A stretch of DNA of 64,000 nucleotides from Limnobacter sp. MED105 (lineage in GTDB: Bacteria; Pseudomonadota; Gammaproteobacteria; Burkholderiales; Burkholderiaceae_B), in NCBI RefSeq assembly GCF_000170915.1, contig NZ_ABCT01000006.1:62001-126000 (forward strand). Reading direction: 5' to 3'. This document shows, piece by piece, positions 53,273 to 62,869 of the stretch. Position 1 is the first letter of the stretch, and the number at the start of each line of letters is the position of its first letter. Both the position numbers and the translations under genes were made by a program. The notes beneath the pieces are model-generated. The model had not been told where the DNA came from. It did no database searches and was given only the letters and a program-made list of their open reading frames with translations.

Positions 53273-54724
53273 ATGAAACCGACCACGTTGTTGACAGGCT
53301 CTTTGGGCTTTGCCTTGTGGGCTGCCCTGATGTTGCTTCTGGTTTATCCGCACGAATGGATCACGCTAGCCAATGCGCCTGTGGTTCTTATTCTGGTCTC
53401 GTCGATTTATTCACTGTTGTTGCCTTTGGGGATTTCGCTTGCGTTGAGCGCACTTGCCGTGCTCATGTTCAACTACCAAATGGTGCCGCCTGTTCACACC
53501 TTTCATGTGGACCTGCAAGAGCATGGCATTTTGCTGATCACGATGATGGGTGTGTCGTGGTTGGTTACTTATTTATTGCGGCGGCAAAAGCAAATTGCTG
53601 CGCTTGAACGGCGGCAGGCGCAGCGTACTCTGCAGCTCATGCAATGGAGCGAAAAGCTGCGTGAGGTTGATCATCCGCAACAATTACTGTCAGATTTGCA
53701 GCAGTTGTTGCTCAGCTTGGCCGATGGCACTCGCCAATTCTTCGTGGGATTTGGTTCTATTGAAGTTGATTTGCTTAACGCTTCTCAAACAAAGGCATTT
53801 GACGCGTGTTTGCAAGAAAACAAGGCGCTTGGAAAAAGCACAGGGCGCTACGACAATCTGGAAGATCTGTACTTGCCTATGCGTGGAAAATCGAAAGCAT
53901 ATGGGGTGTGCGTTTGCGTGGGTGACGACCTGGATTCTAGCGAAACCTTGTGGGTTCGAGATGCACAGGCATTGCTTGACCAAATGGGCCTGGCCTGTGA
54001 ACGGCGAGACAATTTGCTGCGTGCTCAAAGCGCCCGGGAATCGGCACAAACCCAGCAAACCCGTAGCCTGTTTTTAACATCAATTGCTCACGATCAGCGA
54101 ACACCGCTGGCCAGTATCATGACTTCCGCTTCGGCGATACTGGAGCAAACAGACCGCTTGAGCCACGATGAAATTCGACACTACGCCGAATTGATTCAAG
54201 AGGAAACCCAGCAGGTTGCTCGCCTGACCGACAACACGCTGACCTTGGCACGGTTAAGTGGTGAAAAGGTTAAGGTACCCATGCAACTTGAATCGGTGGA
54301 AGACATGGTAGCGGCCGTGTTGCAACGCTTGAGGAAACGCAAGACCTTGTATATACCCACCGTGAAAGTTGCTGCAGGTTTGCCTTTGGTGAATTGCAAT
54401 ATGGTGCTGGTGGAACAGGTGCTGGACAATTTGATCGACAATGCAATCAAACATTCGGGTGTCCCTGGTTCAGTTGAACTTAAGGTGTTGCAACAGCAAG
54501 GTGAGGTGGTGTTTCAGGTGTCTGATAGCGGCCAAGGTATGCAAAGCCAACTTAAATCGAAGGGCGATGAATCACGGGGTTTGGGTATCGGCTTGCAGCT
54601 GTGTAAGGCTGTGGCACAAGTTCATTCTGGGCGCTTGGAGTTTTCTTCAGCTGCAAGTTCTGGCATTGGGGTGCTGGCCACCTTCGCGTTGCCGTCGACC
54701 ATCGCGCAGGAACATGGCGCATGA
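53273..54724 (+). CDS. KdpD-like sensor histidine kinase without the KdpD N-terminal domain
   Basis: 483 residues. Four membrane helices in the first 105 residues match the DUF4118 module of KdpD ('VLILVSSIYSLLLPLGISLA'). A GAF-like region (about 130-255) is followed by HisKA with 'TSIAHDQRTPLASI' (phospho-His273; Asp-Gln replaces the usual Glu-Leu/Phe) and HATPase ('NLIDNAIKHSG', 'GLGIGLQLCKAV'). The long N-terminal KdpD/Usp part is absent. Its stop overlaps the regulator ATG by 4 bp, and the potassium transporter gene kup follows. Potassium or osmotic sensing is inferred from this context. Confidence 0.87.
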   Translation: MKPTTLLTGSLGFALWAALMLLLVYPHEWITLANAPVVLILVSSIYSLLLPLGISLALSALAVLMFNYQMVPPVHTFHVDLQEHGILLITMMGVSWLVTYLLRRQKQIAALERRQAQRTLQLMQWSEKLREVDHPQQLLSDLQQLLLSLADGTRQFFVGFGSIEVDLLNASQTKAFDACLQENKALGKSTGRYDNLEDLYLPMRGKSKAYGVCVCVGDDLDSSETLWVRDAQALLDQMGLACERRDNLLRAQSARESAQTQQTRSLFLTSIAHDQRTPLASIMTSASAILEQTDRLSHDEIRHYAELIQEETQQVARLTDNTLTLARLSGEKVKVPMQLESVEDMVAAVLQRLRKRKTLYIPTVKVAAGLPLVNCNMVLVEQVLDNLIDNAIKHSGVPGSVELKVLQQQGEVVFQVSDSGQGMQSQLKSKGDESRGLGIGLQLCKAVAQVHSGRLEFSSAASSGIGVLATFALPSTIAQEHGA

Positions 54725-55422
54725 GCATTCGTATTTTATTAATTGAAGACGACCGTGAACTTGGCAAGGCCTTGCGCAACAGCCTCAGCACCGAAGGGCA
54801 TTCGGTAGTTACTGCGGCCAGTCTTTCAGAAGCCAGAGCCTTGTTGGACAATCAGGCCACCGGGCAGCCATTCGATTTGTATTTACTCGATTTGGGTTTG
54901 CCCGATGGCGATGGGAAACTTTTTCTGGAAATGGCCCGCAGGGTGAGCACTGCGCCCGTGATTGTGATTTCCGCACGCCCGCACGACGACAGCAAAATTG
55001 AATTGCTCGATGCGGGTGCTGACGACTACCTGGTCAAACCATTCAGCGTGGGAGAATTGTTGGCACGCATTCGTGTGGCCTTGCGCCACCGGGGAAATTT
55101 GGCGCAGGCGGCCACTCTGGTCTATCAGCGCGATGGTTTGAACATTGATTTGGTGAAGCGTGAAATTACCCTGAATGGTGCTGAGGTTAAATTAACGCCC
55201 ACTGAGTATGAACTGTTGGCGCGTTTGGTCCGAAGTGCTGGGCAGGCGGTAAGCCACCGGCAATTGTTGGCCGATGTATGGGGCCCCGAGTTTCTGGAGC
55301 ACACACAATACACTCGTTTGTATGTGGGCCAATTGCGCGCGAAAATCGAGATTAATCCCGCAGACCCACACTTTATTTTGACGGAAACCGGTGTGGGTTA
55401 CCGCATGTTGGCAGTCGCTTAG
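54721..55422 (+). CDS. OmpR/KdpE-family response regulator
   Basis: 233 residues with an N-terminal receiver (acceptor Asp57 in 'LLDLGLPDGDG', conserved Lys in 'DDYLVKPFSVGEL') and a C-terminal winged helix ('LTPTEYELLARLVRSAGQAV', 'YTRLYVGQLRAKIE'). The sequence is KdpE-like in the DNA-binding part. It is translationally coupled to the KdpD-like kinase. OmpR-family proteins bind tandem sites 10-11 bp apart, and just such a repeat lies 15 bp after this gene, in front of kup. Confidence 0.91.
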   Translation: MSIRILLIEDDRELGKALRNSLSTEGHSVVTAASLSEARALLDNQATGQPFDLYLLDLGLPDGDGKLFLEMARRVSTAPVIVISARPHDDSKIELLDAGADDYLVKPFSVGELLARIRVALRHRGNLAQAATLVYQRDGLNIDLVKREITLNGAEVKLTPTEYELLARLVRSAGQAVSHRQLLADVWGPEFLEHTQYTRLYVGQLRAKIEINPADPHFILTETGVGYRMLAVA

Positions 55423-55436
55423 TTTTCTGCTCATGT

Positions 55437-55456
55437 TTCCTTATAACTTCCTTATA
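55437..55456 (+). promoter_or_regulatory. 11-bp-period direct repeat, candidate response-regulator site for kup
   Basis: TTCCTTATA (55437-55445) repeats exactly at 55448-55456. The second copy overlaps TTATAT, a possible -10. It lies 52 bp before the kup ATG. Confidence 0.55.
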
Positions 55457-55507
55457 TGTTGCAGCGCATGATGCAGTCTGTGTTTCTACTACAGATGCGT
55501 TACAACC

Positions 55508-57397
55508 ATGAACAAACCAGAATCAAAAGACAAAACGAAGGCTGGCTTGGCCGCGCTTACCTTGGGTGCAATTGGTGTTGTATATGGTGACATTGGTACC
55601 AGCCCGCTGTACACGGTCAAGGAAGTGTTTGGCGAGAACAGTGGCGTACCATTGAACCCTGAGAATCTCACCGGCGCCATTTCTGTGATCTTTTGGGCAC
55701 TGATGTTGGTGGTCACCTTGAAGTATGTGATCCTGATTTTGAAGGCCGACAACCATGGCGAAGGGGGTGGCCTGGCGCTGACTGCACTGGCGTCGGAAGC
55801 GGTACGAAAAAACCCGAAACTGAAAACCTTGTTGCTGTTGATTGGTGTATTTGGTGCCACTTTGTTTTATGGCGACAGCGTGATTACACCTGCAATTTCA
55901 GTATTGGGGGCCATGGAGGGGCTTACGCTAATTACCCCGACATTAACGCCTTACATCATTCCGCTCAGCGTATTGATTCTGATCGGCCTATTCGCTGTGC
56001 AGCGTTATGGAACTTCAGTGGTGGGGCGCTTCTTTGGGCCGATTATTGTGTTGTGGTTTGCTACTTTGGGTGCAGTGGGTGTGGCCAATATTTTGAGCGC
56101 GCCTGAAATTTTGTATGCCCTGAATCCTGTACACGGCATTCAATTCATTCTGGATCGGGGTTGGGGTTTGTTTGCAGCATTTGGCGCAATTGTGCTGGCT
56201 TTGACCGGTGCGGAGGCGCTGTACGCTGACATGGGCCACTTCGGCAAAAAACCGATTCGCATGGCCTGGACGTTTTTGGTGTTTCCGTGCTTGGCCTTGA
56301 ATTACCTGGGACAGGGTGCTTTGCTGATTGCCGATCCCGGTGCCATTGAAAATCCTTTCTATCGTTCTTTCCCTGATGCCTGGGTAATCCCCGTACTTTG
56401 CCTGGCAACCATGGCCGCAATTATTGCCTCACAGGCAGTGATTTCCGGCGCTTATTCCATGAGCAAGCAGGCCATTCAATTGGGCTTTTTGCCACGCATG
56501 AAAATTCAATACACGTCGGCCAAAGAGTCGGGTCAAATTTACATGCCGGCCGTGAACTGGTTGTTGTTGGCGGGTGTTTTGTTGGCGGTGTTGATGTTTC
56601 AGAATTCGTCGAACCTTGCAGGCGCCTATGGCATTGCAGTGACGCTGACCATGCTGATTACCACCACGCTAACTTATTTTGTGATTCGCCACAGCTGGGG
56701 TTTGCCAGCGTGGTTGTCGGTGGGGGCCACGATCTTCTTTGTTCTGATTGACTTGTTGTTGGTCATCAGTTGTGCATTCAAGTTGTTCGATGGTGGTTGG
56801 TTCCCGATTGTGTTGGGTTTGGCTTTGTTTGTGGTGATGTCCACCTGGTGGCGCGGTCGCAAATTGCTGATGAAAAGTATCCAGAAAGACGGCATTGATC
56901 TAAACGATTTCTTGCCTACGTTGAATGTAGACCAAATCAACCGCGCTTACCGCACAGCCGTGTACCCGGTTGCCGACCCTGGCAAAGTGCCCATGGCTTT
57001 GCTGCACAACTTGAAGCACAACCAGGTGTTGCATGCATCGAATGTGATATTGACGGTGGTGTTTGAAAGTGTGCCTTGGGTAAGCGAAGCGAGCCGGGTT
57101 GAAGTGAAGTCGCTCAGCCGAGGATTCTGGCAGGTAACAGTGCGCTATGGCTTCATGAATACGCCAGACATTCCCAAGGCGCTTGAGTTGACCGATGAGG
57201 TGGGTCTTAAAATTTCTCTGTTCGAAACCACCTATTTTTTAAGCCGGGAAACCGTGGTGCCTACGGCAGGTTCTGGCATGGTCAAGTGGCGCGAGCAACT
57301 GTTTGCCACCATGAGCCGCAATGCAGGGGGTGTGGTTGACTTCTTCAGGTTGCCTTCAAACGCGGTGGTGGAGTTGGGTACACGGGTACAGATTTGA
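55508..57397 (+). CDS. kup: Low-affinity potassium transporter Kup
   Basis: 629 residues (E. coli Kup 622). The signature N terminus '[20 protein letters not shown]' is present, then about 12 membrane helices to residue 440 (including '[20 protein letters not shown]') and the cytoplasmic C-terminal domain (about 450-629). Kup imports K+ with protons and works at low pH or high osmolarity in E. coli. It directly follows the KdpDE-like genes, and no kdpFABC is in the window, so this two-component system may control Kup instead. Confidence 0.96.
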   Translation: MNKPESKDKTKAGLAALTLGAIGVVYGDIGTSPLYTVKEVFGENSGVPLNPENLTGAISVIFWALMLVVTLKYVILILKADNHGEGGGLALTALASEAVRKNPKLKTLLLLIGVFGATLFYGDSVITPAISVLGAMEGLTLITPTLTPYIIPLSVLILIGLFAVQRYGTSVVGRFFGPIIVLWFATLGAVGVANILSAPEILYALNPVHGIQFILDRGWGLFAAFGAIVLALTGAEALYADMGHFGKKPIRMAWTFLVFPCLALNYLGQGALLIADPGAIENPFYRSFPDAWVIPVLCLATMAAIIASQAVISGAYSMSKQAIQLGFLPRMKIQYTSAKESGQIYMPAVNWLLLAGVLLAVLMFQNSSNLAGAYGIAVTLTMLITTTLTYFVIRHSWGLPAWLSVGATIFFVLIDLLLVISCAFKLFDGGWFPIVLGLALFVVMSTWWRGRKLLMKSIQKDGIDLNDFLPTLNVDQINRAYRTAVYPVADPGKVPMALLHNLKHNQVLHASNVILTVVFESVPWVSEASRVEVKSLSRGFWQVTVRYGFMNTPDIPKALELTDEVGLKISLFETTYFLSRETVVPTAGSGMVKWREQLFATMSRNAGGVVDFFRLPSNAVVELGTRVQI

Positions 57398-57446
57398 TGA
57401 ATGAAAGCTGATCGAGTGTTGACTGCATTGCTTTATAATTTCGCAC

Positions 57447-57668
57447 ATGAATCCAGACGATCTACAAAAGCTTGTCACCATGAAGATGCCTTTTGGTAAA
57501 CACCAGGGTAAGTTGCTTGCCGACTTGCCCGGCAATTATCTGAACTGGTTCGCACGCGAAGGCTTTCCGAAAGGCGAGATTGGCCGTTTGCTTGCCCTGA
57601 TGCAGGAAATTGATCACAACGGTTTAAGCCATTTGCTCAAACCACTGCGCAACCCCACCTCAAATTAA
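57447..57668 (+). CDS. DUF3820-family protein
   Basis: 73 residues with the family core 'MPFGKHQGKLLADLPGNYLNWF' split by the usual glycines, and 'GEIGRLLALMQEIDHNGL' at the end. The DUF3820 family is annotated in some genomes as a quorum-sensing-regulated virulence factor but has no established activity. Upstream is kup (49 bp away); the flavoprotein gene begins 12 bp downstream, so the two are probably cotranscribed. Confidence 0.9.
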   Translation: MNPDDLQKLVTMKMPFGKHQGKLLADLPGNYLNWFAREGFPKGEIGRLLALMQEIDHNGLSHLLKPLRNPTSN

Positions 57669-57680
57669 AGTAATCGTTGC

Positions 57681-58931
57681 ATGCCTGACTCCTTGAATAA
57701 AACCGTGGCAATTATTGGCGGCGGCCCCGCAGGTCTGATGGCTGCAGAGGTGCTCAGCAACGTGGGTGTGCAGGTGGATGTGTTCGATGCCATGCCTTCA
57801 TTTGGGCGCAAGTTTCTGCTGGCGGGCATTGGTGGTTTGAACATCACGCACAGCGAGGATTACACCAAATTTTGCACCCGCTATGCGGACAGGCAGTCTC
57901 ATTTACAAACCACACTCAACTTGTTGCCGCCAGAACAATTGTGCGAATGGGTGCATGGCTTGGGCATAGAAACATTTGTGGGTACTTCTGGCCGGGTGTT
58001 TCCGAAGGAAATGAAAGCAGCGCCCTTGTTGCGGGCCTGGTTACACCGCCTGCGCAGTAAGGGTGTGCGCATGCATGTGCGCCACAGGTGGCAGGGTTGG
58101 GGTGCGAAGGGACAATTGCAGTTTTCAACACCAAATGGGGTCATCGAATATGCACCCACTGCCACGGTGCTTGCCCTGGGTGGGGCCAGTTGGCCCAAGC
58201 TGGGTTCCGATGGGGCCTGGGTGCCTTGGCTGCGAAATGAAGGCGTTGAGGTGACTGAGCTTGAAAGCGCCAATTGCGGTTTCGAGGTGAAGTGGAGTGA
58301 TTACCTGCGCGAAAAATATGCAGGAGCACCCTTGAAGTCGGTTGCCTTGAAGTTCACCAACCTGCACGGCCAGGAAAGCGAGCGGCAGGGTGAAATGGTG
58401 ATTGGCCAGCATGGGGTAGAAGGCAGCCTTGTTTATGCGTATTCACGCGAAATTCGCCAACGCTTGAATGCGCAGGGTAGCGCAACTTTCACGCTCGACC
58501 TGTTGCCCGGGCGCAGCGTTGATCGTGTTCGATCTGAAGTGGCAGGGTTTGCACGCAGCAGCCATTCTTTGCCCGCTTACTTCAAAAGTAAACTTGGCCT
58601 TGCTGGCGTGAAGCTGGCCCTGCTGCATGAAGTGTTGAGCAAAGAGGATTTCCAGAATTCAGAAAAACTGGTGTCAACCATCAAGGCGCTGCCGATCACG
58701 GTGCAGGCCGTACGGCCAATCGATGAAGCCATCAGTACGGCAGGTGGTGTGCGCTTCGAAAGCATGAACAGCAATTACATGCTGACCAACAAGCCAGGTA
58801 CATTTGTCGCGGGCGAAATGCTGGACTGGGAAGCACCCACCGGTGGTTATTTGCTCACCGCGTGCTTTGCAACCGGCATGGCTGCCGGGCAAGGTGTGTT
58901 GCAGTGGCTGAATGATTCAACTACGGGTTGA
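57681..58931 (+). CDS. TIGR03862-type NAD(P)/FAD-dependent flavoprotein (HI0933-like)
   Basis: 416 residues. The FAD motif 'VAIIGGGPAGLMAAEVLSNV' is at 9-28, then the HI0933/YhiN-type 'GRKFLLAGIGGLNITHSE', 'FPKEMKAAPLLRAWLHRL' and the C-terminal 'VAGEMLDWEAPTGGYLLTAC'. These enzymes are uncharacterised, with proposed roles in rRNA or small-molecule oxidation. Its 3' end overlaps the convergent methyltransferase gene by 11 bp (58921-58931), with no terminator between them. Confidence 0.92.
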   Translation: MPDSLNKTVAIIGGGPAGLMAAEVLSNVGVQVDVFDAMPSFGRKFLLAGIGGLNITHSEDYTKFCTRYADRQSHLQTTLNLLPPEQLCEWVHGLGIETFVGTSGRVFPKEMKAAPLLRAWLHRLRSKGVRMHVRHRWQGWGAKGQLQFSTPNGVIEYAPTATVLALGGASWPKLGSDGAWVPWLRNEGVEVTELESANCGFEVKWSDYLREKYAGAPLKSVALKFTNLHGQESERQGEMVIGQHGVEGSLVYAYSREIRQRLNAQGSATFTLDLLPGRSVDRVRSEVAGFARSSHSLPAYFKSKLGLAGVKLALLHEVLSKEDFQNSEKLVSTIKALPITVQAVRPIDEAISTAGGVRFESMNSNYMLTNKPGTFVAGEMLDWEAPTGGYLLTACFATGMAAGQGVLQWLNDSTTG

Positions 58932-59640
58932 TGAAGGTAATCATGTTTTGCCAACTCAGGCTTTCGGCTTTCTCGTATTTCAAGCCTAGGTCTTCGGCTT
59001 CTTTTTGAACCTGCGCCACGCTCATGGTGTGTAGCGCTTTGATGGGTACGTCGGGATCAAAAGCCCGGTATTCCACAAATACAATCTTCCCGCCTTTTTT
59101 CACCGCTTTCATCAGCGATTGAAGTGTTTCGCGCGGGTATTCAAGCTCGTGGTACACATCCACCATAATGGCCATATCCAGAATTCGATCCGGAAGATTC
59201 AAATTCTTTTCAGTGGACTGTTGAATTTGCAGCCTGCCTTTGGGCAAACCATCCGCCTTCTTTTGCAGCATCTTGATCATTTGCGGTTGAATATCGACCG
59301 CCCACACCACACCATTGGGTGCAATTTTTTCGGCCATCATTTGTGCAATGTGCCCAGTGCCCGCCCCAATGTCGCCCACCACCATACCCGGTTTCAGGTT
59401 CAGTTTCTGGATCAGTAAATCGGTGCGCTCCTCTTGAAGGCGCTGCGGGCGTTCAAGCCAGGGGGCACCTTGCCAGCCCATTACTTTCGAGATTTGGCGA
59501 TCGCAATAGGATTTGCCAATGCCATCGGGGTGGGGGTTGGGTAGGGTGGCGTAGGTGCAGCCTGCTTGGGCCGCGCCAGTAATCCAGAACGATGACGCAG
59601 TCATTAAGATTGCCAAGAACATATTGACTCGATTGTTCAT
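58921..59640 (-). CDS. Exported class I SAM-dependent methyltransferase-fold protein
   Basis: 239 residues from the ATG at 59640, with AAGGAAG just upstream; a longer frame to 59742 has no such site. The N terminus (MNNRVNMFLAILMTASSFWI then TGAAQA) looks like a cleavable signal peptide. The mature domain has the SAM motif 'VVGDIGAGTGHIAQMM' and 'GVVWAVDIQPQMI'. Periplasmic methyltransferases of this kind exist in several proteobacteria, but the acceptor and the SAM source there are unknown. It ends inside the 3' end of the flavoprotein gene. Confidence 0.85.
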   Translation of the reverse strand: MNNRVNMFLAILMTASSFWITGAAQAGCTYATLPNPHPDGIGKSYCDRQISKVMGWQGAPWLERPQRLQEERTDLLIQKLNLKPGMVVGDIGAGTGHIAQMMAEKIAPNGVVWAVDIQPQMIKMLQKKADGLPKGRLQIQQSTEKNLNLPDRILDMAIMVDVYHELEYPRETLQSLMKAVKKGGKIVFVEYRAFDPDVPIKALHTMSVAQVQKEAEDLGLKYEKAESLSWQNMITFINP

Positions 59641-59745
59641 TGCTTCCTTCCCCGCATTACTTCGACCACTTGCTTCTGTTAATCTGGTTTTTGACTCAGC
59701 ATAAGCTGAAAAATAAAAAAATAGAGAATTCGGAGACAACAATCA

Positions 59746-60585
59746 ATGAACAACTTCAACGGCAAAACAGCCGTGATCACCGGGGCAGCCAGTGGAATTG
59801 GCTTGGCTTTGGCCAAACATGCCGGTGCCATGGGTATGAACCTGGTGCTGGCCGATATCGATGAAGCCGCACTTCAGGCCGCAACAGAACAGTTGAGCCT
59901 GCCAGCAGACCGTGTTTTGGCCTTGCGTACCGATGTGCGCCATGCAGCAGAAATCAAGGCGCTGGCTGATGCTGCCTATGCCCGGTTCAATGGTGTGCAC
60001 CTGTTGTTCAACAATGCGGGTGTGGCTTTGGCACGCACCACTTGGGAACACACTGTGGCCGATTGGGAATGGATTTTGCAGGTGAATTTGTGGAGTGTGG
60101 TACACGGTATTTCCGAATTCCTGCCGCGCATGCAGGCGCAAGGTGGCCCCGCGCACATTGTGAATACGGCATCGGTTGCGGGCCTTGTGTCCAACCCCGG
60201 TATGGCGGCATACAACGTCAGCAAGCACGGTGTGGTCACTCTGAGCGAAACCTTGAGCCTTGAGTTGCAAATGACTCAATCGCCCATTGGTGTTTCCTTG
60301 TTGTGCCCGGCTTGGGTGCCCACCGGGATTGGCAATTCTGAACGCAACCGGCCTGGCGATGTGGCGCACACCAATTCGATTGAAGGATTTTCTGCACAGT
60401 TGAACAAGCGGATTGGCAAAGCCATTGCAAGCGGGCAATTGACCGCCGATGACATGGCGGTGGAAACGTTCAAGGCAATTTCTGAAAAGCGCTTTTACGT
60501 GATTCCGCACGGCTACATGTTCCCGGTGATTGAAACCCGGATGAAGGAAATTCTTTCGCAGCAAAATCCCACCTTACCCAAATAA
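59746..60585 (+). CDS. SDR-family oxidoreductase
   Basis: 279 residues: cofactor motif 'VITGAASGIGLALAKHAGAM', the 'ADIDE' acidic residue after strand 2 (favours NAD), 'NNAGVALA' and the active site 'YNVSKHGVVT' (Tyr-x3-Lys). It lies 14 bp upstream of the quinone oxidoreductase gene on the same strand and probably forms an operon with it. The substrate is unknown. Confidence 0.9.
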   Translation: MNNFNGKTAVITGAASGIGLALAKHAGAMGMNLVLADIDEAALQAATEQLSLPADRVLALRTDVRHAAEIKALADAAYARFNGVHLLFNNAGVALARTTWEHTVADWEWILQVNLWSVVHGISEFLPRMQAQGGPAHIVNTASVAGLVSNPGMAAYNVSKHGVVTLSETLSLELQMTQSPIGVSLLCPAWVPTGIGNSERNRPGDVAHTNSIEGFSAQLNKRIGKAIASGQLTADDMAVETFKAISEKRFYVIPHGYMFPVIETRMKEILSQQNPTLPK

Positions 60586-60599
60586 AAAGAGGACAAAAA

Positions 60600-61580
60600 A
60601 TGAAAGCATTGATGTGTAAAACCCTGGGTCTTCCCGACACTTTGGTATTCGAGGAAACCGCCGATCCACAGCCCGGGCCAGGCCAAGTGGTGGTTGATAT
60701 GAAAGCGGCCGGTGTCAATTTTCCGGATGCGTTGATGATTCAAGGCAAATACCAGTTCAAACCCGCTTTGCCTTTTGCGCCAGGCGCTGAACTGGCCGGT
60801 GTGGTGGCAGCACTGGGTGAGGGCGTCAAGAATGTGAAAGTGGGTGATCGCGTGATTGCCATGTGTACACATGGTGCTTTCGCCGAAAAAGTGCTGGTGC
60901 AGGCCAAACAGATTATTCCGATGCCACCGGCCATCAGTTTCGAGACTGCGGCATCGTTCACCTTGGCCTATGGCACCTCTTACCACGCACTGAAAGGCCG
61001 TGCCCAATTGAAAGAGGGCGAAACCCTTTTGGTGTTGGGCGCTGCAGGTGGGGTAGGCCTTGCGGCCATTCAGATCGCGAAAGCCCTGGGGGCCAAGGTG
61101 ATTGCGGCAGCCTCCAGCGCGGAGAAGCTGGCGATTTGTAAAGAGAATGGCGCAGATGAACTGATTAATTACAGCAATGAAGATTTGCGTGAACGCGTGA
61201 AAGAACTCACAGGTGGCAAAGGGCCCAATGTGATTTTTGACCCCGTGGGCGGCAAGTTTGCAGAGCCTGCATTTCGAAGCATTGGCTGGAATGGACGCTA
61301 CCTGGTTGTCGGTTTTGCAGACGGTGAAATTCCAAGTATTCCACTGAATCTGCCCTTGCTGAAAGGTGCTTCTATCGTGGGAGTATTCTGGGGCGATTTT
61401 GTGAATCGACAGTTGTTTGACTTCATCAAAGACCTGGGTGAAATGTTTGCCTTGATCGAACAAGGCAAATTGAAACCACTGGTGTCTAAAGTGTATTCAC
61501 TCCCGCAGGGCGCACAGGCCCTGCAGGATTTACTGGACAGAAAAGTGGTGGGTAAAGTGGTGATTACTGCCAACACTTGA
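60600..61580 (+). CDS. NADPH:quinone oxidoreductase (zinc-independent MDR family)
   Basis: 326 residues of the medium-chain dehydrogenase fold: N-terminal 'PGPGQVVVDMKAAGVNFPDA', 'PGAELAGVVAALGEGVKNVK' and the nucleotide-binding 'VLGAAGGVGLAAIQIAKALG'. The structural-zinc cysteines are absent, and the pattern fits the quinone reductase/enoyl reductase branch. It lies downstream of an SDR, 4 bp from the convergent rnk gene end. Confidence 0.92.
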   Translation: MKALMCKTLGLPDTLVFEETADPQPGPGQVVVDMKAAGVNFPDALMIQGKYQFKPALPFAPGAELAGVVAALGEGVKNVKVGDRVIAMCTHGAFAEKVLVQAKQIIPMPPAISFETAASFTLAYGTSYHALKGRAQLKEGETLLVLGAAGGVGLAAIQIAKALGAKVIAAASSAEKLAICKENGADELINYSNEDLRERVKELTGGKGPNVIFDPVGGKFAEPAFRSIGWNGRYLVVGFADGEIPSIPLNLPLLKGASIVGVFWGDFVNRQLFDFIKDLGEMFALIEQGKLKPLVSKVYSLPQGAQALQDLLDRKVVGKVVITANT

Positions 61581-61584
61581 GAGG

Positions 61585-61983
61585 CTAGGTGGTGTAGTCA
61601 CCACTGGCCTCTGGTTGAAACAGTATTTCTTTGACCACCGCAAAATGCTGCTCTCCGTTGGGGGTTGCCCACTGCGCCACTGTGCCCGCTTTTCGACCAA
61701 GCAGGCTTGCGCCGACTGGCGAAAGCACTGAAATGTAGCCCTTTGCAGGCTCTGCATCGCTTGGGTAACACAGCATCAGTTTGTTGGTTGATCCACTTTC
61801 TGTTTCAACAATTGTGAACAGGCTGTTCATGGTGACAACGTCTGCGGGAATATCTTGTGGCTTGATGAATTCGGCATTATCCAAGGCCGCATTTAATTCG
61901 GGTGGAAATGGCGCATTCAGTTTGGAAATCCGAGCTAGATCAAGCTCGTTCATCCATCGCTCGGACGTCAGTAGTTTTTTCAT
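61585..61983 (-). CDS. rnk: Nucleoside diphosphate kinase regulator Rnk (GreA/GreB C-terminal fold)
   Basis: 132 residues, a short N-terminal coiled coil ('WMNELDLARISKLN') followed by the FKBP-like GreA/B domain ('VSMN'-type 'VTMNSLFTI', 'SPVGASLLGRKAGTVAQW'). The length and missing long coiled coil distinguish Rnk from GreA/GreB. In E. coli and Pseudomonas Rnk binds RNA polymerase and affects NTP balance. Its gene ends 4 bp from the convergent quinone oxidoreductase stop. Confidence 0.92.
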   Translation of the reverse strand: MKKLLTSERWMNELDLARISKLNAPFPPELNAALDNAEFIKPQDIPADVVTMNSLFTIVETESGSTNKLMLCYPSDAEPAKGYISVLSPVGASLLGRKAGTVAQWATPNGEQHFAVVKEILFQPEASGDYTT

Positions 61984-62202
61984 TGTTTAACTCTCAGGCA
62001 GTTGCGCTTGGAGTGTGCCCGGCGATGCGTGTGTTGTGCGCAAAATTGGGGGGTAGGTGATCGCCGGGCTTAAGAATGTGCGGCCGGCGGACAAACATGC
62101 ATGCGACCAGCTGCCTTGCTATTGAGCAAGGCGAGCAGTTGGGCAGCGAAGTGTTTGTTAAAGGTCAGCATGGCCGAATGGTAGGCCGCTTCCCTGATTA
62201 GG
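61984..62202. other. Structured intergenic region between rnk and the Lon-domain gene
   Basis: 219 bp holding two sizeable inverted repeats: GCCCGGCGAT (62018-62027) with ATCGCCGGGC (62060-62069), and GCCTTGCT-ATTG-AGCAAGGC (62111-62130) inside a CAGCT/AGCAGTTG outer pairing. These may be terminator structures for the Lon-domain gene or part of a small RNA. No convincing gene is present. Confidence 0.4.
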
Positions 62203-62826
62203 TCAACTCTTGAGCAAACCTTGTGCCGCCAAGGTGTCGTCAATTAACTCAAGCCGAAGCAAAGGATTGTCCAAAGCAAGCAGTTGCAGCTTGGTGGGCT
62301 TGTCCAAGGGCAATAATTCGCACCAGCGGTTGGCCACCCAGCCACAATCCATGAGTTTGTAGGGTTTGCGAAACGGTAGTTGTTCTTCGGCGATTTCTTG
62401 CTCATCAATCGAGTTAATCAGTCGTGCCAAGGCATTTGCGCTGCCTTGCAGGTAGTCTGGAATTTCAACCACAGGGTCAACTGGCAGGGGCTGAGTTTCA
62501 CCTATCCACAGGCCGTTTTTCTCTTGTGAAGCATTTAACAGCTTGAAGCGCTGGCTGCCCACTGTCGAAATTTCTATCAGTGTTGGGGTTACAAATTCAT
62601 GCTTTTCTATATTCACCAGCGTGCCGATTTTTGCCAGTTGAATTTTCTCATCAGGACGGCGTACCTCGTTGCCGTCCAGCAGGCTGATTACTCCAAACGG
62701 TGCTTTGTCGCGCAGACATTTTTTCATTAAGTCGAGATAGCGGACTTCGAAAATTTGAAGGTTTAAAACACCTTGTGGATACAGCACCGTGGTGAGCGGG
62801 AAAAGGGGCATGGCCGCTTGAGACAT
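62203..62826 (-). CDS. Lon substrate-binding-domain protein (no protease)
   Basis: 207 residues from the ATG at 62826, with AAGGAA eight bases upstream (a TTG two codons earlier is weaker). It is the N-terminal LON domain alone ('FPLTTVLYPQGVLNLQIFEV', 'FGVISL', 'GTLVNIEKHEF'); the AAA+ and Ser/Lys protease parts of Lon are absent. Standalone LON-domain proteins are common in betaproteobacteria and may bind misfolded protein or damaged substrates; none has an agreed function. rnk lies 220 bp downstream. Confidence 0.9.
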   Translation of the reverse strand: MSQAAMPLFPLTTVLYPQGVLNLQIFEVRYLDLMKKCLRDKAPFGVISLLDGNEVRRPDEKIQLAKIGTLVNIEKHEFVTPTLIEISTVGSQRFKLLNASQEKNGLWIGETQPLPVDPVVEIPDYLQGSANALARLINSIDEQEIAEEQLPFRKPYKLMDCGWVANRWCELLPLDKPTKLQLLALDNPLLRLELIDDTLAAQGLLKS

Positions 62827-62869
62827 TGTCAAATTCCTTGGATAAATCTTCTACAACAATCCAAGCATA

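Noticed and set aside
62070-62171. Minus-strand 33-codon frame (MLTFNKHFAAQLLALLNSKA...)
   Set aside because: No ribosome site, and it lies over the inverted repeat of the Lon-domain gene's 3' region; support is too weak for a gene.
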